25,584 bases of DNA, from assembly GCA_964645155.1 (NCBI GenBank), contig CAZYBG010000041.1, forward strand, positions 1 to 25,584, in the 5' to 3' direction. Origin of the DNA: CAZYBG01 sp964645155 (GTDB taxonomy: Bacteria; Pseudomonadota; Alphaproteobacteria; Rhodobacterales; Rhodobacteraceae). This document shows, one piece after another, positions 14,459-21,988 of the stretch. Within the stretch, counting starts at the first letter, position 1. The number at the start of each line of letters is the position of its first letter. Both the position numbers and the translations under genes were made by a program. Below the pieces are notes generated by a model that worked only from the letters and a program-made list of their open reading frames with translations, was not told the DNA's origin and ran no database searches.

Positions 14459-15565
14459 TCAGATCTTGTTGGCGTTCTTCTGGATCATCATGAACGTGTC
14501 GTAGTTGTACTCCGCGATCTGCGTCCACTGGTAGAAATCGCCGCGGAAGCCCTTGATCGAGTCCCACAGGGTGGCGAAGCCCGCATTGCCGGCCGAGGTT
14601 TCGGCATAGACCTCCTCGGCCGCGTTGAAGCAGGCTTCGAGGATCTCCGGCGAAAACGGCCGCAGCTGTGCGCCCTGCCCCACCAGCGACTTGATCGATG
14701 TCGGGTTCTTGTGGTCGTAGGACGACATCATGTCCATGTTGACCGCCTGCGAGGCCATCCGCAGGAGCGACTGGTAGGCCGGCGGCAGGTTGCCGTAGGC
14801 GGTCGCGTTGAACATGAAGTGGACGGTCGGGCCGCCTTCCCACCAGCCGGGGTAGTAGTAGTAGGGCGCCACCTTGAAGAAGCCGAGCTTCTCGTCGTCA
14901 TAGGGGCCGACCCATTCGGCGGCGTCGATGGTGCCCTTCTCCAGCGACGGATAGATGTCGCCGCCGGCGATCTGCTGCGGCACGACGCCGAGCTTCGACA
15001 TCACCTGGCCGGCGAAGCCGCCGATCCGCATCTTGAGGCCCTCCATGTCGGCGACGGTGTTGATCTCCTTGCTGAACCAGCCGCCCATCTGCACGCCGGT
15101 ATTGCCGCCGGGGAAGGCGACGAGCCCGTGCTGCTCGAGGAAGGCGTTGTAGAGGTCGATGCCGCCGCCGTAGTAGTGCCAGGCGTTGATGCCGCGCGCG
15201 CTGAGCGAGAACGGCACGGCCGCCGCCACCGCAAAGGCGGGGTCCTTGCCGAAGTAGTAGTAGCCGACCGTGTGGCAGGCCTCGACGTTGCCGGCCCCGA
15301 CCTCGTTCGCGGCTTCGAGGCCCGGAACCAGTTCGCCGGCCGGGAAGACCTGGATGGTGAACGCGCCGTCGGTCGCCTCGGACACGTATCTCGACAGCGT
15401 GTCGGAGGCGCCGTAGATCGTGTCGAGCGACTTCGGGAACGACGAGGTCAGCCGCCAGGTGACGGTCGGGCTGGTCTGCGCGACGGCAGGCGCGGCAAGC
15501 GTGGCGGTACCGGCCGCGGCGGCGCCGCCGACGGTGGCCTTGGTCAGGAATGAACGACGATCCAT
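14459..15565 (-). CDS. takP: TRAP transporter solute-binding protein TakP (alpha-keto acid binding)
   Basis: 368 residues from ATG 15565 (MDRRSFLTK), with GGGGAGGA upstream. A twin-arginine signal peptide ends near residue 30 (APAVAQ). The mature sequence follows Rhodobacter sphaeroides TakP closely as I remember it: TWRLTSSFPKSLDTIYGA, CHTVGYYYFGKDPAF, VPFSLSARGINAWHYYGGGIDL, AFPGGNTGVQMGGWF, MEGLKMRIGGFAGQVM (carboxylate-binding Arg), QQIAGGDIYPSLEKGTIDAAEW and FKVAPYYYYPGWWEGGP. TakP binds pyruvate and other 2-oxo acids with a bound Na+ in the periplasm. It is convergent with dctQM, sharing a terminator, so expression is separate from the permease even though the proteins likely cooperate. 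A promoter candidate lies at 15668-15696. Confidence 0.9.
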   Translation of the reverse strand: MDRRSFLTKATVGGAAAAGTATLAAPAVAQTSPTVTWRLTSSFPKSLDTIYGASDTLSRYVSEATDGAFTIQVFPAGELVPGLEAANEVGAGNVEACHTVGYYYFGKDPAFAVAAAVPFSLSARGINAWHYYGGGIDLYNAFLEQHGLVAFPGGNTGVQMGGWFSKEINTVADMEGLKMRIGGFAGQVMSKLGVVPQQIAGGDIYPSLEKGTIDAAEWVGPYDDEKLGFFKVAPYYYYPGWWEGGPTVHFMFNATAYGNLPPAYQSLLRMASQAVNMDMMSSYDHKNPTSIKSLVGQGAQLRPFSPEILEACFNAAEEVYAETSAGNAGFATLWDSIKGFRGDFYQWTQIAEYNYDTFMMIQKNANKI

Positions 15566-15912
15566 GTGGGTGATTTTCCTCCCCGCGAAAGGGCCCGCGC
15601 CGTTCGCCGGGGGGCCTGGCCTCTGGAACCGGCCCGGTTCCGCGTGCGGCGGCCGGACCACGCTGACGATTGAGACGGCTGGACCGCCGATGTCAACACA
15701 CGCGTGCGGGCCGGCGCCATGTTCGCGCTAAACTTGTCGTCAACCCGCGCCGATCGACCACGCGCCGGGCATCCGGCAACGGCGCGGATGCGCCAAGTCG
15801 CATCGGACCGGCAGGCTTCCGCGGGCCTCGCGAAATCCGCGGTGGCCCCCTTGCTCGCGCCCCCGCGCCGCGCCATGTCGTCGCGAACCGCGCAGCCATC
15901 GGGGGCAGGGTC
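15566..15912. other. Non-coding region between takP and the exchanger gene
   Basis: About 350 bases with divergent genes on either side. It holds the takP promoter candidate and 5' leader. The open frame from 15670 into the exchanger is Arg/Pro-rich, unlike any exchanger N-terminus, and is judged non-coding. No RNA gene is seen. Confidence 0.5.
15668..15696 (-). promoter_or_regulatory. Promoter candidate for takP
   Basis: On the minus strand a perfect -35 TTGACA (15696-15691) is followed, after 17 bases, by TCAATC (15673-15668), a weak -10. A leader of about 95 bases would follow, ending in the GGGGAGGA ribosome-binding site before the takP ATG. Confidence 0.5.
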
Positions 15913-16830
15913 CTGGACACGGCGCTTTTCTTCATCCTCGGCCTTGTCGGGTTGTTCTTCGGCGGCGACTGGCTCGTCAAGGGTGCCTCCGGCGTGGCCG
16001 AGCGGTTCCGCGTGCCGCCGCTCGTCATCGGCCTCACCATCGTCGGCTTCGGCACCTCGGCGCCCGAGCTTCTCGTCTCGGTCGACGCCGCGCTGAGCGG
16101 GGTGCCGGGAATCGCCATCGGCAACGTGGTCGGCTCGAACATCGCGAACATCCTGCTGATCCTCGGCGCGGCCGCGGTGATCGCGCCGCTGGCGGCGCCC
16201 TTCGCGAGGCTGCGGCGCGATCTCGTCTGGATGCTGGCGGCGGCGCTCCTCACCGTGCCGGCCTTCTGGAGCGGGGCGGTCGGCCGGCTGGAGGGGGCGG
16301 TCCTCGTCGCCGGCATCCTGGCCTTCATCCTCGTCAACCTGCGGCAGGCCGGCACCGCGGCGGCCGCGGAGACCGAGCCGCCGGCGCTCGGCCGGTCGGC
16401 GCTGCTGACGCTGATCGGGCTGGCGGGCGTGCTGATCGGCGCGCGGCTTCTGGTCGACAGCGCGACCGAGATCGCCCGCGCCCTGGGCGTCGGCGAGGCG
16501 GTGATCGGGTTGACCATCGTGGCGGTCGGCACCTCGCTGCCGGAGCTCGCGACCTCGGTCGCCGCCGCGTTCCGGGGCGAGCGCGAGATCGCGCTCGGCA
16601 ACGTCATCGGCTCGAACGTGTTCAACATCCTCGCAATCCTGGGGATCACCGCGCTCGTCGCGCCGATCCCGGTCGAGCCGCGGTTCCTGTCGATCGACGT
16701 ACCCGTGATGATCGCCGTGTCGCTGCTGCTTGCCGCGGTGCTCTGGCGCTGGCACGGGATCTCGCGCCGGGCCGGCATCGCGTTCCTTGCGGCCTATGCG
16801 GTCTACGTCGCCGCGATGGCGGTGTTCTGA
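15913..16830 (+). CDS. Calcium/sodium antiporter (CaCA family, YrbG-like)
   Basis: 305 residues if read from CTG 15913 (LDTALFFILGLVGLFFGG). The two inverted alpha-repeats of the family are clear. Repeat 1 is GLTIVGFGTSAPELLVSVDAA with AIGNVVGSNIANILLILG; repeat 2 is GLTIVAVGTSLPELATSVAAA with ALGNVIGSNVFNILAILG. GTSAPE and GTSLPE hold the cation-binding glutamates. About ten membrane segments and the length fit a complete exchanger moving Ca2+ against Na+ across the inner membrane. The start is odd: no in-frame ATG, GTG or TTG occurs near the conserved N-terminus. The next in-frame ATG, at 15670, would add 81 non-membrane residues. A CTG or ATC start, or a local sequence error, is possible. 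Convergent with the GST gene. Confidence 0.85.
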   Translation: MDTALFFILGLVGLFFGGDWLVKGASGVAERFRVPPLVIGLTIVGFGTSAPELLVSVDAALSGVPGIAIGNVVGSNIANILLILGAAAVIAPLAAPFARLRRDLVWMLAAALLTVPAFWSGAVGRLEGAVLVAGILAFILVNLRQAGTAAAAETEPPALGRSALLTLIGLAGVLIGARLLVDSATEIARALGVGEAVIGLTIVAVGTSLPELATSVAAAFRGEREIALGNVIGSNVFNILAILGITALVAPIPVEPRFLSIDVPVMIAVSLLLAAVLWRWHGISRRAGIAFLAAYAVYVAAMAVF

Positions 16831-16832
16831 CA

Positions 16833-16867
16833 CCCGCCGCCCGGAAGCCGAAGGCCGGGGCGGCGGG
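16833..16867. terminator. Bidirectional hairpin between the exchanger and GST genes
   Basis: CCCGCCGCCCGG (16833-16844) pairs with CCGGGGCGGCGGG (16855-16867) with one bulged G and a 10-base loop. It occupies the 44-base gap between convergent genes. There is no T-run, so this is a weak terminator call. Confidence 0.5.
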
Positions 16868-16874
16868 CCCGTGG

Positions 16875-17486
16875 TCAGGCGGCAAGCCCCTCGGCCGCCA
16901 GCGCCGCCTGCACCGCCGGCCGCGCCGCGATGCGCGCCATCCAGGCCGTGAGGCCGGGCCAGCGATCCATCGGGATGCCGTGCAGGCGTGTCCAGCCGAC
17001 CATCGCGAAGGCGTGAGCATCGGCCAGCGTGTAGTCGGCGCCGCAGAGATAGGCGCGGCCGCCGGCCAGCAACCCCTCCAGCCAGTCGAGCTTGGCCGCG
17101 ACGATGCCGGCCTGCGCCGCGCGCGCGTCGGCGGGAAGCGATGGCGCGAAGAGCGGGCCGAAGGCGGTGCGCAGTTCGGACGCGTTGAAGTTCAGCACCT
17201 CCTGTACCCGCGCCCGCTCGACTGTGCCATAACCGGGCGCGAGCGCCGGATCGGCCGCCCGGTCGGCGATGAACTGCACGATCGCCGGCCCCTCGGTAAA
17301 GGTGCCCGCCCCGTCGACCTCCAGCACCGGAACGGTGCCCCGCGGATTGACGTCACGGAGGTCGCGGCCCGTCTCGGTCTGCTTCGTGGCGATGTCGACG
17401 CGCTCGATCTCGAACGGCAGACCGACCTCGCGGAGCACGATGTGGGGGCCGAGCGAGCAGGCGCCGGGGCTGTAATAGAGTTTCAT
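16875..17486 (-). CDS. Glutathione S-transferase, beta-class-like
   Basis: 203 residues from ATG 17486 (MKLYYSPGACSLGPH), with AAAGGA eight bases upstream. A TTG two codons earlier is less likely. The thioredoxin-fold N-terminal domain carries YYSPGACSL, with Cys10 as the beta-class catalytic Cys, then NPRGTVPVLEVDG (cis-Pro loop) and FTEGPAIVQFIAD, where E-(G/S) contacts glutathione. The helical C-terminal domain has YTLADAHAFAMVGW, the N-capping box. The enzyme should conjugate or transfer glutathione to electrophiles in the cytoplasm. It is divergent from an HxlR regulator 132 bases away, a typical arrangement in which the regulator senses electrophiles and controls the enzyme. Confidence 0.92.
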   Translation of the reverse strand: MKLYYSPGACSLGPHIVLREVGLPFEIERVDIATKQTETGRDLRDVNPRGTVPVLEVDGAGTFTEGPAIVQFIADRAADPALAPGYGTVERARVQEVLNFNASELRTAFGPLFAPSLPADARAAQAGIVAAKLDWLEGLLAGGRAYLCGADYTLADAHAFAMVGWTRLHGIPMDRWPGLTAWMARIAARPAVQAALAAEGLAA

Positions 17487-17502
17487 GGTCAATGTCCTTT
17501 CC

Positions 17503-17595
17503 GGTTTACGGAGCGCCCGGATAGCGCGGCCAGATAGCGTCTGGAAACCCCGTAACTTGTGGTAACCGGCACTTTGCGGTATCCCTGCCGTAACC
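17503..17595. promoter_or_regulatory. GTAAC-repeat operator region between GST and HxlR genes
   Basis: The divergent spacer has repeated GTAAC-type elements. GGTTTACGG is at 17503-17511 (reverse of CCGTAAACC). On the plus strand CCGTAAC (17550-17556) and GGTAACC (17561-17567) are one helical turn apart; GTATC near 17579 and CCGTAACC (17588-17595) are 11 bases apart. Spacing by about one turn suggests binding by a dimeric winged-helix protein, plausibly the adjacent HxlR regulator. Confidence 0.45.
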
Positions 17596-17618
17596 TCGTT
17601 TCACCGGAGTTCCCGCCG

Positions 17619-17972
17619 ATGCCGCTCAAGCGCCGAAAGGCCCGCATGGCCCCACCCTCCAACGGCTGCCCGCTGGCCGCCTGTTCGGCCTTCATCGGCG
17701 GGGCCTGGACACCGCATGTGATCTGGTATCTGGCCGGCGGCCCGCGGCGGTTCTCCGAGCTGAAGTCGGACATCCGCGGCATCTCGTCCAAGGTCCTCTC
17801 GGCGCGGCTGCGCGAGCTCGAGGAATTCGGCGTCGTGACGAGGACTGTGATGCCGACCTCTCCGCCCACCGTCGAATACGCGCTGACCGAGCTGGGCGGC
17901 GAGCTGATGCCGGTGATCGAGAAGATTGTCGAGGTGGGGTTCCGCCTGGTGCAGCGAAAGCGGGCGGCGTGA
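17619..17972 (+). CDS. HxlR family winged-helix transcriptional regulator
   Basis: 117 residues from ATG 17619 (MPLKRRKARMAPPSNGCPL), with CCGGAG nine bases upstream. The GTG 60 bases earlier would start inside the repeat operator region and is rejected. HxlR/MarR-like features are GGAWTPHVIWYLAGGPRRFSEL (helix 1 to the start of the HTH), IRGISSKVLSARLRELEEFGVV (recognition helix and wing entry) and YALTELGGELMPVIEKI. Cys17 and Cys22 (GCPLAAC) lie just before helix 1, where HxlR-type redox sensors such as YodB and HypR keep their reactive Cys, so thiol-based sensing is plausible. The likely target is the divergent GST gene and itself. Confidence 0.9.
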   Translation: MPLKRRKARMAPPSNGCPLAACSAFIGGAWTPHVIWYLAGGPRRFSELKSDIRGISSKVLSARLRELEEFGVVTRTVMPTSPPTVEYALTELGGELMPVIEKIVEVGFRLVQRKRAA

Positions 17973-18052
17973 GATTGCGCAGGGGCCCAGCTCGGCGCAA
18001 CAAAGCGCCGCCACACCCGGCTGGTGCGACACTTTATTCCGCCGAATCGCGG

Positions 18053-18081
18053 TTGACGCCCCCCGGCGCCGCTTCTAATGT
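18053..18081 (+). promoter_or_regulatory. Promoter of the ilvB leader
   Basis: -35 TTGACG (18053-18058; 5 of 6) and TAATGT (18076-18081) are spaced by 17 bases. A start near 18088 would give a short 5' end carrying the AGGAAG ribosome-binding site (18098-18103) of the leader peptide. Confidence 0.55.
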
Positions 18082-18111
18082 CCGCCGGACTTGCGAAAGG
18101 AAGCCTGCGCG

Positions 18112-18159
18112 ATGGCGCTCATTCTCGTAGTATCGGAGACGTGGCGCATGGGCCGTTGA
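18112..18159 (+). CDS. ilv leader peptide MALILVVSETWRMGR
   Basis: A 15-residue ORF with AGGAAG eight bases before its ATG. Codons 3-7 are Leu-Ile-Leu-Val-Val, the three branched-chain amino acids made by the pathway it precedes. A ribosome stalled on codons 3-7 leaves bases 18143-18151 free to pair with 18180-18188 (antiterminator). A ribosome reaching the stop at 18157-18159 covers the first strand, so the terminator at 18186-18208 forms. This is classical ribosome-mediated attenuation of acetolactate synthase. Five control codons in a row make the call strong despite the size. Confidence 0.88.
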   Translation: MALILVVSETWRMGR

Positions 18160-18188
18160 CGCGGACGCCAGACTGAGAACCATGCGCC
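18143..18188 (+). promoter_or_regulatory. Antiterminator helix of the ilvB attenuator
   Basis: GGCGCATGG (18143-18151, inside the leader ORF) is the exact complement of CCATGCGCC (18180-18188): 9 bp. The second strand includes the first three bases of the terminator stem, so the two helices cannot coexist. Confidence 0.8.
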
Positions 18189-18213
18189 CCCGATCGACCC
18201 TCGGGGGCTTTTT
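18186..18213 (+). terminator. Attenuator terminator upstream of ilvB
   Basis: GCCCCCGA (18186-18193) pairs with TCGGGGGC (18201-18208), loop of 7, followed directly by TTTTT (18209-18213). This is a canonical Rho-independent terminator 29 bases before the ilvB ATG. Confidence 0.92.
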
Positions 18214-18241
18214 GTTGCGTGACGAACGGATGGAGACAGGC

Positions 18242-19996
18242 ATGTCACGGCAGATGACCGGCGCGAAGATGGTGGTTCAGGCGCTCAAGGACCAGGGCGT
18301 CGAGGTGGTGTTCGGCTATCCAGGCGGCGCGGTGCTGCCGATCTACGACGAGATCTTCCAGCAGAACGCGATCCGCCACATCCTCGTCCGCCATGAACAA
18401 GGCGCGGTCCACATGGCCGAGGGCTATGCCCGCTCGACCGGCAAGCCCGGCGTCGTCCTCGTCACCTCCGGCCCCGGCGCGACGAACGCGGTCACCGGCA
18501 TGGTCGACGCGCTGATGGATTCGATCCCGCTCGTCGTCCTCACCGGGCAGGTGCCGACCTTCATGATCGGCTCGGACGCCTTCCAGGAGGCCGACACGAT
18601 CGGGATCACCCGCCCCGCGACCAAGCACAACTGGCTGGTGAAGGAGACCGACCGCCTGTCCGAGACGATCCACCAGGCGTTCCACGTCGCGACCCACGGC
18701 CGCCCCGGGCCGGTGCTGATTGACATCCCGAAGGACGTGCAGTTCGCGACCGGCACCTACGTGCCGCCGGGCAAGGCCCGGGTCGGGCACTACCAGCCGA
18801 AGGTCGAGGGCGACCCGGAGATCATCGCGGCGCTGGTCGAGGCGATGGAGAAGGCCGAGCGGCCGGTCTTCTACACCGGCGGCGGGGTCATCAACTCCGG
18901 CCCCGAGGCGTCGCGCCTGCTGCGCGAGCTGGCCGAGGCGACCGGCTTTCCGGTGACCTCGACGCTGATGGGCCTCGGCGCCTATCCGGCGAGCGGGAAG
19001 CACTGGCTCGGGATGCTCGGGATGCACGGGCTCTACGAGGCGAACCTCGCGATGCACGGCTGCGACCTGATGATCAACGTGGGCGCCCGCTTCGACGACC
19101 GCATCACCGGACGGATCGCCGACTTCTCGCCGCGCTCGCGCAAGGCGCATGTCGACATCGACCCCTCGTCGATCAACAAGGTCATCCACGCCGATTTCCC
19201 GATCGTCGGCGACGTCGCGCATGTGCTGCGCGAGGTGCTGCGCCTCTGGACCGCGCGCGGCCGGAAGGTGAACCACGAGGGTCTCGTCAAGTGGTGGGCC
19301 CAGATCGAGGCGTGGCGCGCGGTCGACTGCCTGCGCTACACGCCGTCGGAGAAGTCGATCAAGCCGCAATACGCGGTCCAGCGGCTCGAGGCGCTGACCC
19401 GCGGCATGGACCGCTACATCACCACCGAGGTCGGCCAGCACCAGATGTGGGCGGCGCAGTACCTGGGCTTCGACGAACCCAACCGCTGGATGACCTCCGG
19501 CGGCCTCGGCACGATGGGCTACGGCCTGCCCGCCTCGATCGGCGTGCAGATCGCCCATCCCGGTGCGCTGGTCATCAACGTCGCGGGCGAGGCGTCTTGG
19601 CTCATGAACATGCAGGAGATGGGCACCGCGGTGCAGTTCCGCGCCCCGGTCAAGCAGTTCATCCTGAACAATGAACGCCTCGGCATGGTCCGCCAGTGGC
19701 AGGAGTTGCTGCACGGCGAGCGGTACTCGCATTCGTGGAGCGAGGCGCTGCCGGATTTCGTCAAGCTCGCCGAGGCGTTCGGCTGCAAGGGCATCAGGTG
19801 CCAGGACCCGGCAGACCTCGACGAGGCGATCCGCGAGATGCTGGCCTATGATGGCCCGGTGATCTTCGACTGTCTGGTCGAGAAGCACGAGAACTGCTTC
19901 CCGATGATCCCCTCGGGCAAGCCGCACAACGAGATGCTGCTCGGCGAGGCCGACACGCAGGGCGCGATCGACGCGAAGGGCTCGGTGCTGGTGTGA
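18242..19996 (+). CDS. ilvB: Acetolactate synthase large (catalytic) subunit
   Basis: 584 residues from ATG 18242 (MSRQMTGAKMVVQAL), with GGAG six bases upstream. ATG 18230 is possible but has a poorer ribosome-binding site. It is the thiamine-diphosphate and FAD-dependent first common enzyme of valine, leucine and isoleucine synthesis. Domains in order: the Pyr domain with VVFGYPGGAVLPIYD and the catalytic Glu in VRHEQGAVHMAEGYARS; TSGPGATNAVTG; the central FAD-binding domain with GGGVINSG and MLGMHGLYEAN; and the PP domain with VINVAGEASWLMNMQEM. The last is the Mg/ThDP site, with Glu in place of Asp as is usual in alphaproteobacteria, followed by LNNERLGMVRQWQELLHG. Transcription is controlled by the leader attenuator. 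The regulatory subunit ilvN is not adjacent; it lies 2.1 kb downstream. Confidence 0.96.
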   Translation: MSRQMTGAKMVVQALKDQGVEVVFGYPGGAVLPIYDEIFQQNAIRHILVRHEQGAVHMAEGYARSTGKPGVVLVTSGPGATNAVTGMVDALMDSIPLVVLTGQVPTFMIGSDAFQEADTIGITRPATKHNWLVKETDRLSETIHQAFHVATHGRPGPVLIDIPKDVQFATGTYVPPGKARVGHYQPKVEGDPEIIAALVEAMEKAERPVFYTGGGVINSGPEASRLLRELAEATGFPVTSTLMGLGAYPASGKHWLGMLGMHGLYEANLAMHGCDLMINVGARFDDRITGRIADFSPRSRKAHVDIDPSSINKVIHADFPIVGDVAHVLREVLRLWTARGRKVNHEGLVKWWAQIEAWRAVDCLRYTPSEKSIKPQYAVQRLEALTRGMDRYITTEVGQHQMWAAQYLGFDEPNRWMTSGGLGTMGYGLPASIGVQIAHPGALVINVAGEASWLMNMQEMGTAVQFRAPVKQFILNNERLGMVRQWQELLHGERYSHSWSEALPDFVKLAEAFGCKGIRCQDPADLDEAIREMLAYDGPVIFDCLVEKHENCFPMIPSGKPHNEMLLGEADTQGAIDAKGSVLV

Positions 19997-19997
19997 C

Positions 19998-21262
19998 ATG
20001 CCAGACCGGCGCCCCGCGCTGACGGCGCTGACGGCGCGGGCCGAGGGCGACGCGAGGCTCGCCGCGTTCGACGGCAGGCGGGGCTGGCAGTTCGGGCTGT
20101 TCGCCGCGGCCTTCGTCGCGCTGATCGCGGGCGGCTTCCTCGCCATCGCGGTCGAGGAGACCTGGTTCGGCGATCAGGTCACCCGGCCGATCGACTTCCG
20201 CGTGTTCTGGGCGGCGGCAAGGCTCGCCGCCGGGGGCGAGCCTCTCGCCGCACTCGACGAAGGCCGGCTTGTCGCGACGCACCGGTCGGGCGCCGAGGTC
20301 TGGATGCCGTTCCTCTATCCGCCCGGCTTCCTGGTCCTGATCACGCCGTTCGGCATGATGCCCTTCGCTGTCGCGCTCATCCTGTGGACGGCGCTGTCGC
20401 TCGTGCTTCTTTCTCTCGCGCTTCGGCCCTTCGTGGCCGGGATCGCGCCGCTGTGGTTGGGGATGACTTCGCACCGGCCGGTCTCCCCGCGCTCCTCACC
20501 GGGCAGACCAGCCTCTTGTGGCTGGCCGGGCTCCTTGCGGCGCTGGCCGCGCTCCGCGCCGAGCGATGGGTGCTCGCGGGCCTGCTGCTCGGGTGCCTCA
20601 CCCTGAAGCCGCAACTGGGGCTGCTCATTCCGGTCGCGCTTCTGGCCGCCGCCGCGTGGCGAACGATCCTGGCGGCGGCCCTGACCGCGGCGCTCCTCGC
20701 CGCCCTGCCGACCCTGCTGCTCGGCCTCGAGTACTGGGAGGCGCTGCGCGGGAACGTCGTCATGCTGCGCGACGCGGTCGTGGCGGACGTCCATCGCGAG
20801 GGCCTGATGGTCGGCCCGCTGTCACTCCTGACCTCGCTCGGCATGCCGGTCGAGCGCGCCCTCGCCGCGCAATGGGCGATGACCGCAACCACCGCCGTCG
20901 CGGTCTTCATCGCGTGGAGATCGAAGCGGGCATCGTTCGACCTCAAGGCAGCCGTGCTGCTGCTCGCCATGTCGATCTCGTCGCCCTACCTGTGGTACTA
21001 CGAGATGACCCTTCTTGCCGCGGCGGCGCTTTTCCTGCTCCGCTCCGGGGCGGTGGCACTTGATCAGGCCGGCGCCCTCCTCTTCGTGGCGCTGTGGCTT
21101 GGCACCGGCCCGCTTGTCGTCGCGCGGCTGATCGGCGTCGAGGCTGACCACGTCCTCGGCGCGCCTCTCGTCACGGCGGTGGTGTTCATCGGCCTCGGGC
21201 TGTGCGTCTGGCGCCTGAGCGCCGCGCCGCCCGCCCGCACGCTGCCGCCGTCGGGGTCGTGA
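19998..21262 (+). pseudogene. Glycosyltransferase 87/DUF2029-like membrane protein, interrupted by a frameshift
   Basis: Two frames join into one multi-pass protein. The first (ATG 19998) gives RPIDFRVFWAAARLAAGGEPLAALDEGRL, a typical GT87 first loop with the DF.VFW motif, and runs to about 20468 (IAPLWLGMT). There the reading leaves the family (SHRPVSPRSS...). The next frame continues in register with FAPAGLPALLTGQTSLLWLAGLLAAL, LTLKPQLGLLIPVALLA (the conserved KPQ.GLLIP block), SPYLWYYEM and ends at 21262. Adding one T within 'gactTcgc' at 20468-20469 restores one frame of about 422 codons. It is therefore either a recent one-base deletion or a sequencing error. Family members are polyprenyl-phosphate-sugar mannosyltransferases. 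It begins one base after the ilvB stop and so is in its operon. Confidence 0.8.
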
Positions 21263-21360
21263 CTGCCGAGGCTGTGACGACGGTGGATCTGGCAAGCGCG
21301 ACCGCGCCGGCGCATCAGCGGCCCAAAGCCGGCTGGCCACGCCCCGCCTGCGGGCTGGCC

Positions 21361-21855
21361 TCAGTCGCGCCAGCCCATTGCCCGGTAGGCGGCGGCGGCA
21401 ACCACGGCGAAAAGCACGTGGCCGACGAGCGCGACCCAGGTGATCCCGGTGAAGCCGAGGAACGGCGGGTTGCCGGCGACCAGGTGCGCCATGACGTAGA
21501 GGGCAAAGATCCACAGGACCACGCCGTAGAGCACCGCGCTGGCAAGCCACGGCAGCGCCGGCAGGATGCGCCGGCGCAGCGGCTCGGCGACGACGAGCCA
21601 GCCCAGCGGGTAGGCGACCATGCCGGCGGCGTAGTGCAGGAAATGCGCACCCGGTGCCCAGGGGGCGCCGGTCAGCGTCTGGATCACCTGGTTGGCCAGC
21701 GGGACCGGCGCGAGCGCGGCGAAGCCGAGGCCGGGGCTGAGGCTCTGGCCGAAGAAGTCGAACGCGACGGTGGCGAGCGCGCCTGCGACGGCGGTGGCGG
21801 CAACCGCGTTGGTGGCGCCTGCGGCACGCGCCGGCGACTGGGACAGGGTGGTCAT
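21361..21855 (-). CDS. Predicted four-helix membrane protein
   Basis: 164 residues from ATG 21855 (MTTLSQSPARAAGATN), with GAGGAG eight bases upstream. Hydrophobic segments are about AVAATAVAGALATVAFDFFG (17-36), FLHYAAGMVAYPLGWLVV (72-89), PWLASAVLYGVVLWIFALYVMAHL (101-124) and ITWVALVGHVLFAVVAAAAY (137-156). H73, in 'GAHFLHYAAGM', and H123/H146 lie in or near helices. No named family is recognised; it may be a small inner-membrane protein of the type found in many Rhodobacterales. It runs opposite to the ilv genes and separates ilvB from ilvN. Confidence 0.7.
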   Translation of the reverse strand: MTTLSQSPARAAGATNAVAATAVAGALATVAFDFFGQSLSPGLGFAALAPVPLANQVIQTLTGAPWAPGAHFLHYAAGMVAYPLGWLVVAEPLRRRILPALPWLASAVLYGVVLWIFALYVMAHLVAGNPPFLGFTGITWVALVGHVLFAVVAAAAYRAMGWRD

Positions 21856-21988
21856 TGCGGGGCTCCTCGACGATGCAGTTGGGACTGGCGGATCTCGTGG
21901 CGCCAAACTACACATCTTCGCCGGGCCCGCGGGCGCCCTGCACGCATCTGTGACAAGCCCCGCCCCTCGCGTGATCGCCGCGGGCGAC

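Noticed and set aside
12354..14843. An 829-codon open frame on the minus strand across dctM
   Set aside because: It is antisense to dctQ, dctM and the end of takP, all of which show clear family motifs. Its translation is Arg/Asp/His-rich, as expected of a GC-rich shadow frame.
19605..19625. Missing catalytic Asp in the IlvB cofactor motif (GEAS rather than GDxS)
   Set aside because: Glu at this place is, to my knowledge, the normal alphaproteobacterial form and not a defect.
18245..20146. A 633-codon open frame on the minus strand across ilvB
   Set aside because: It is antisense to a complete acetolactate synthase and has no recognisable motif; high GC removes stop codons.
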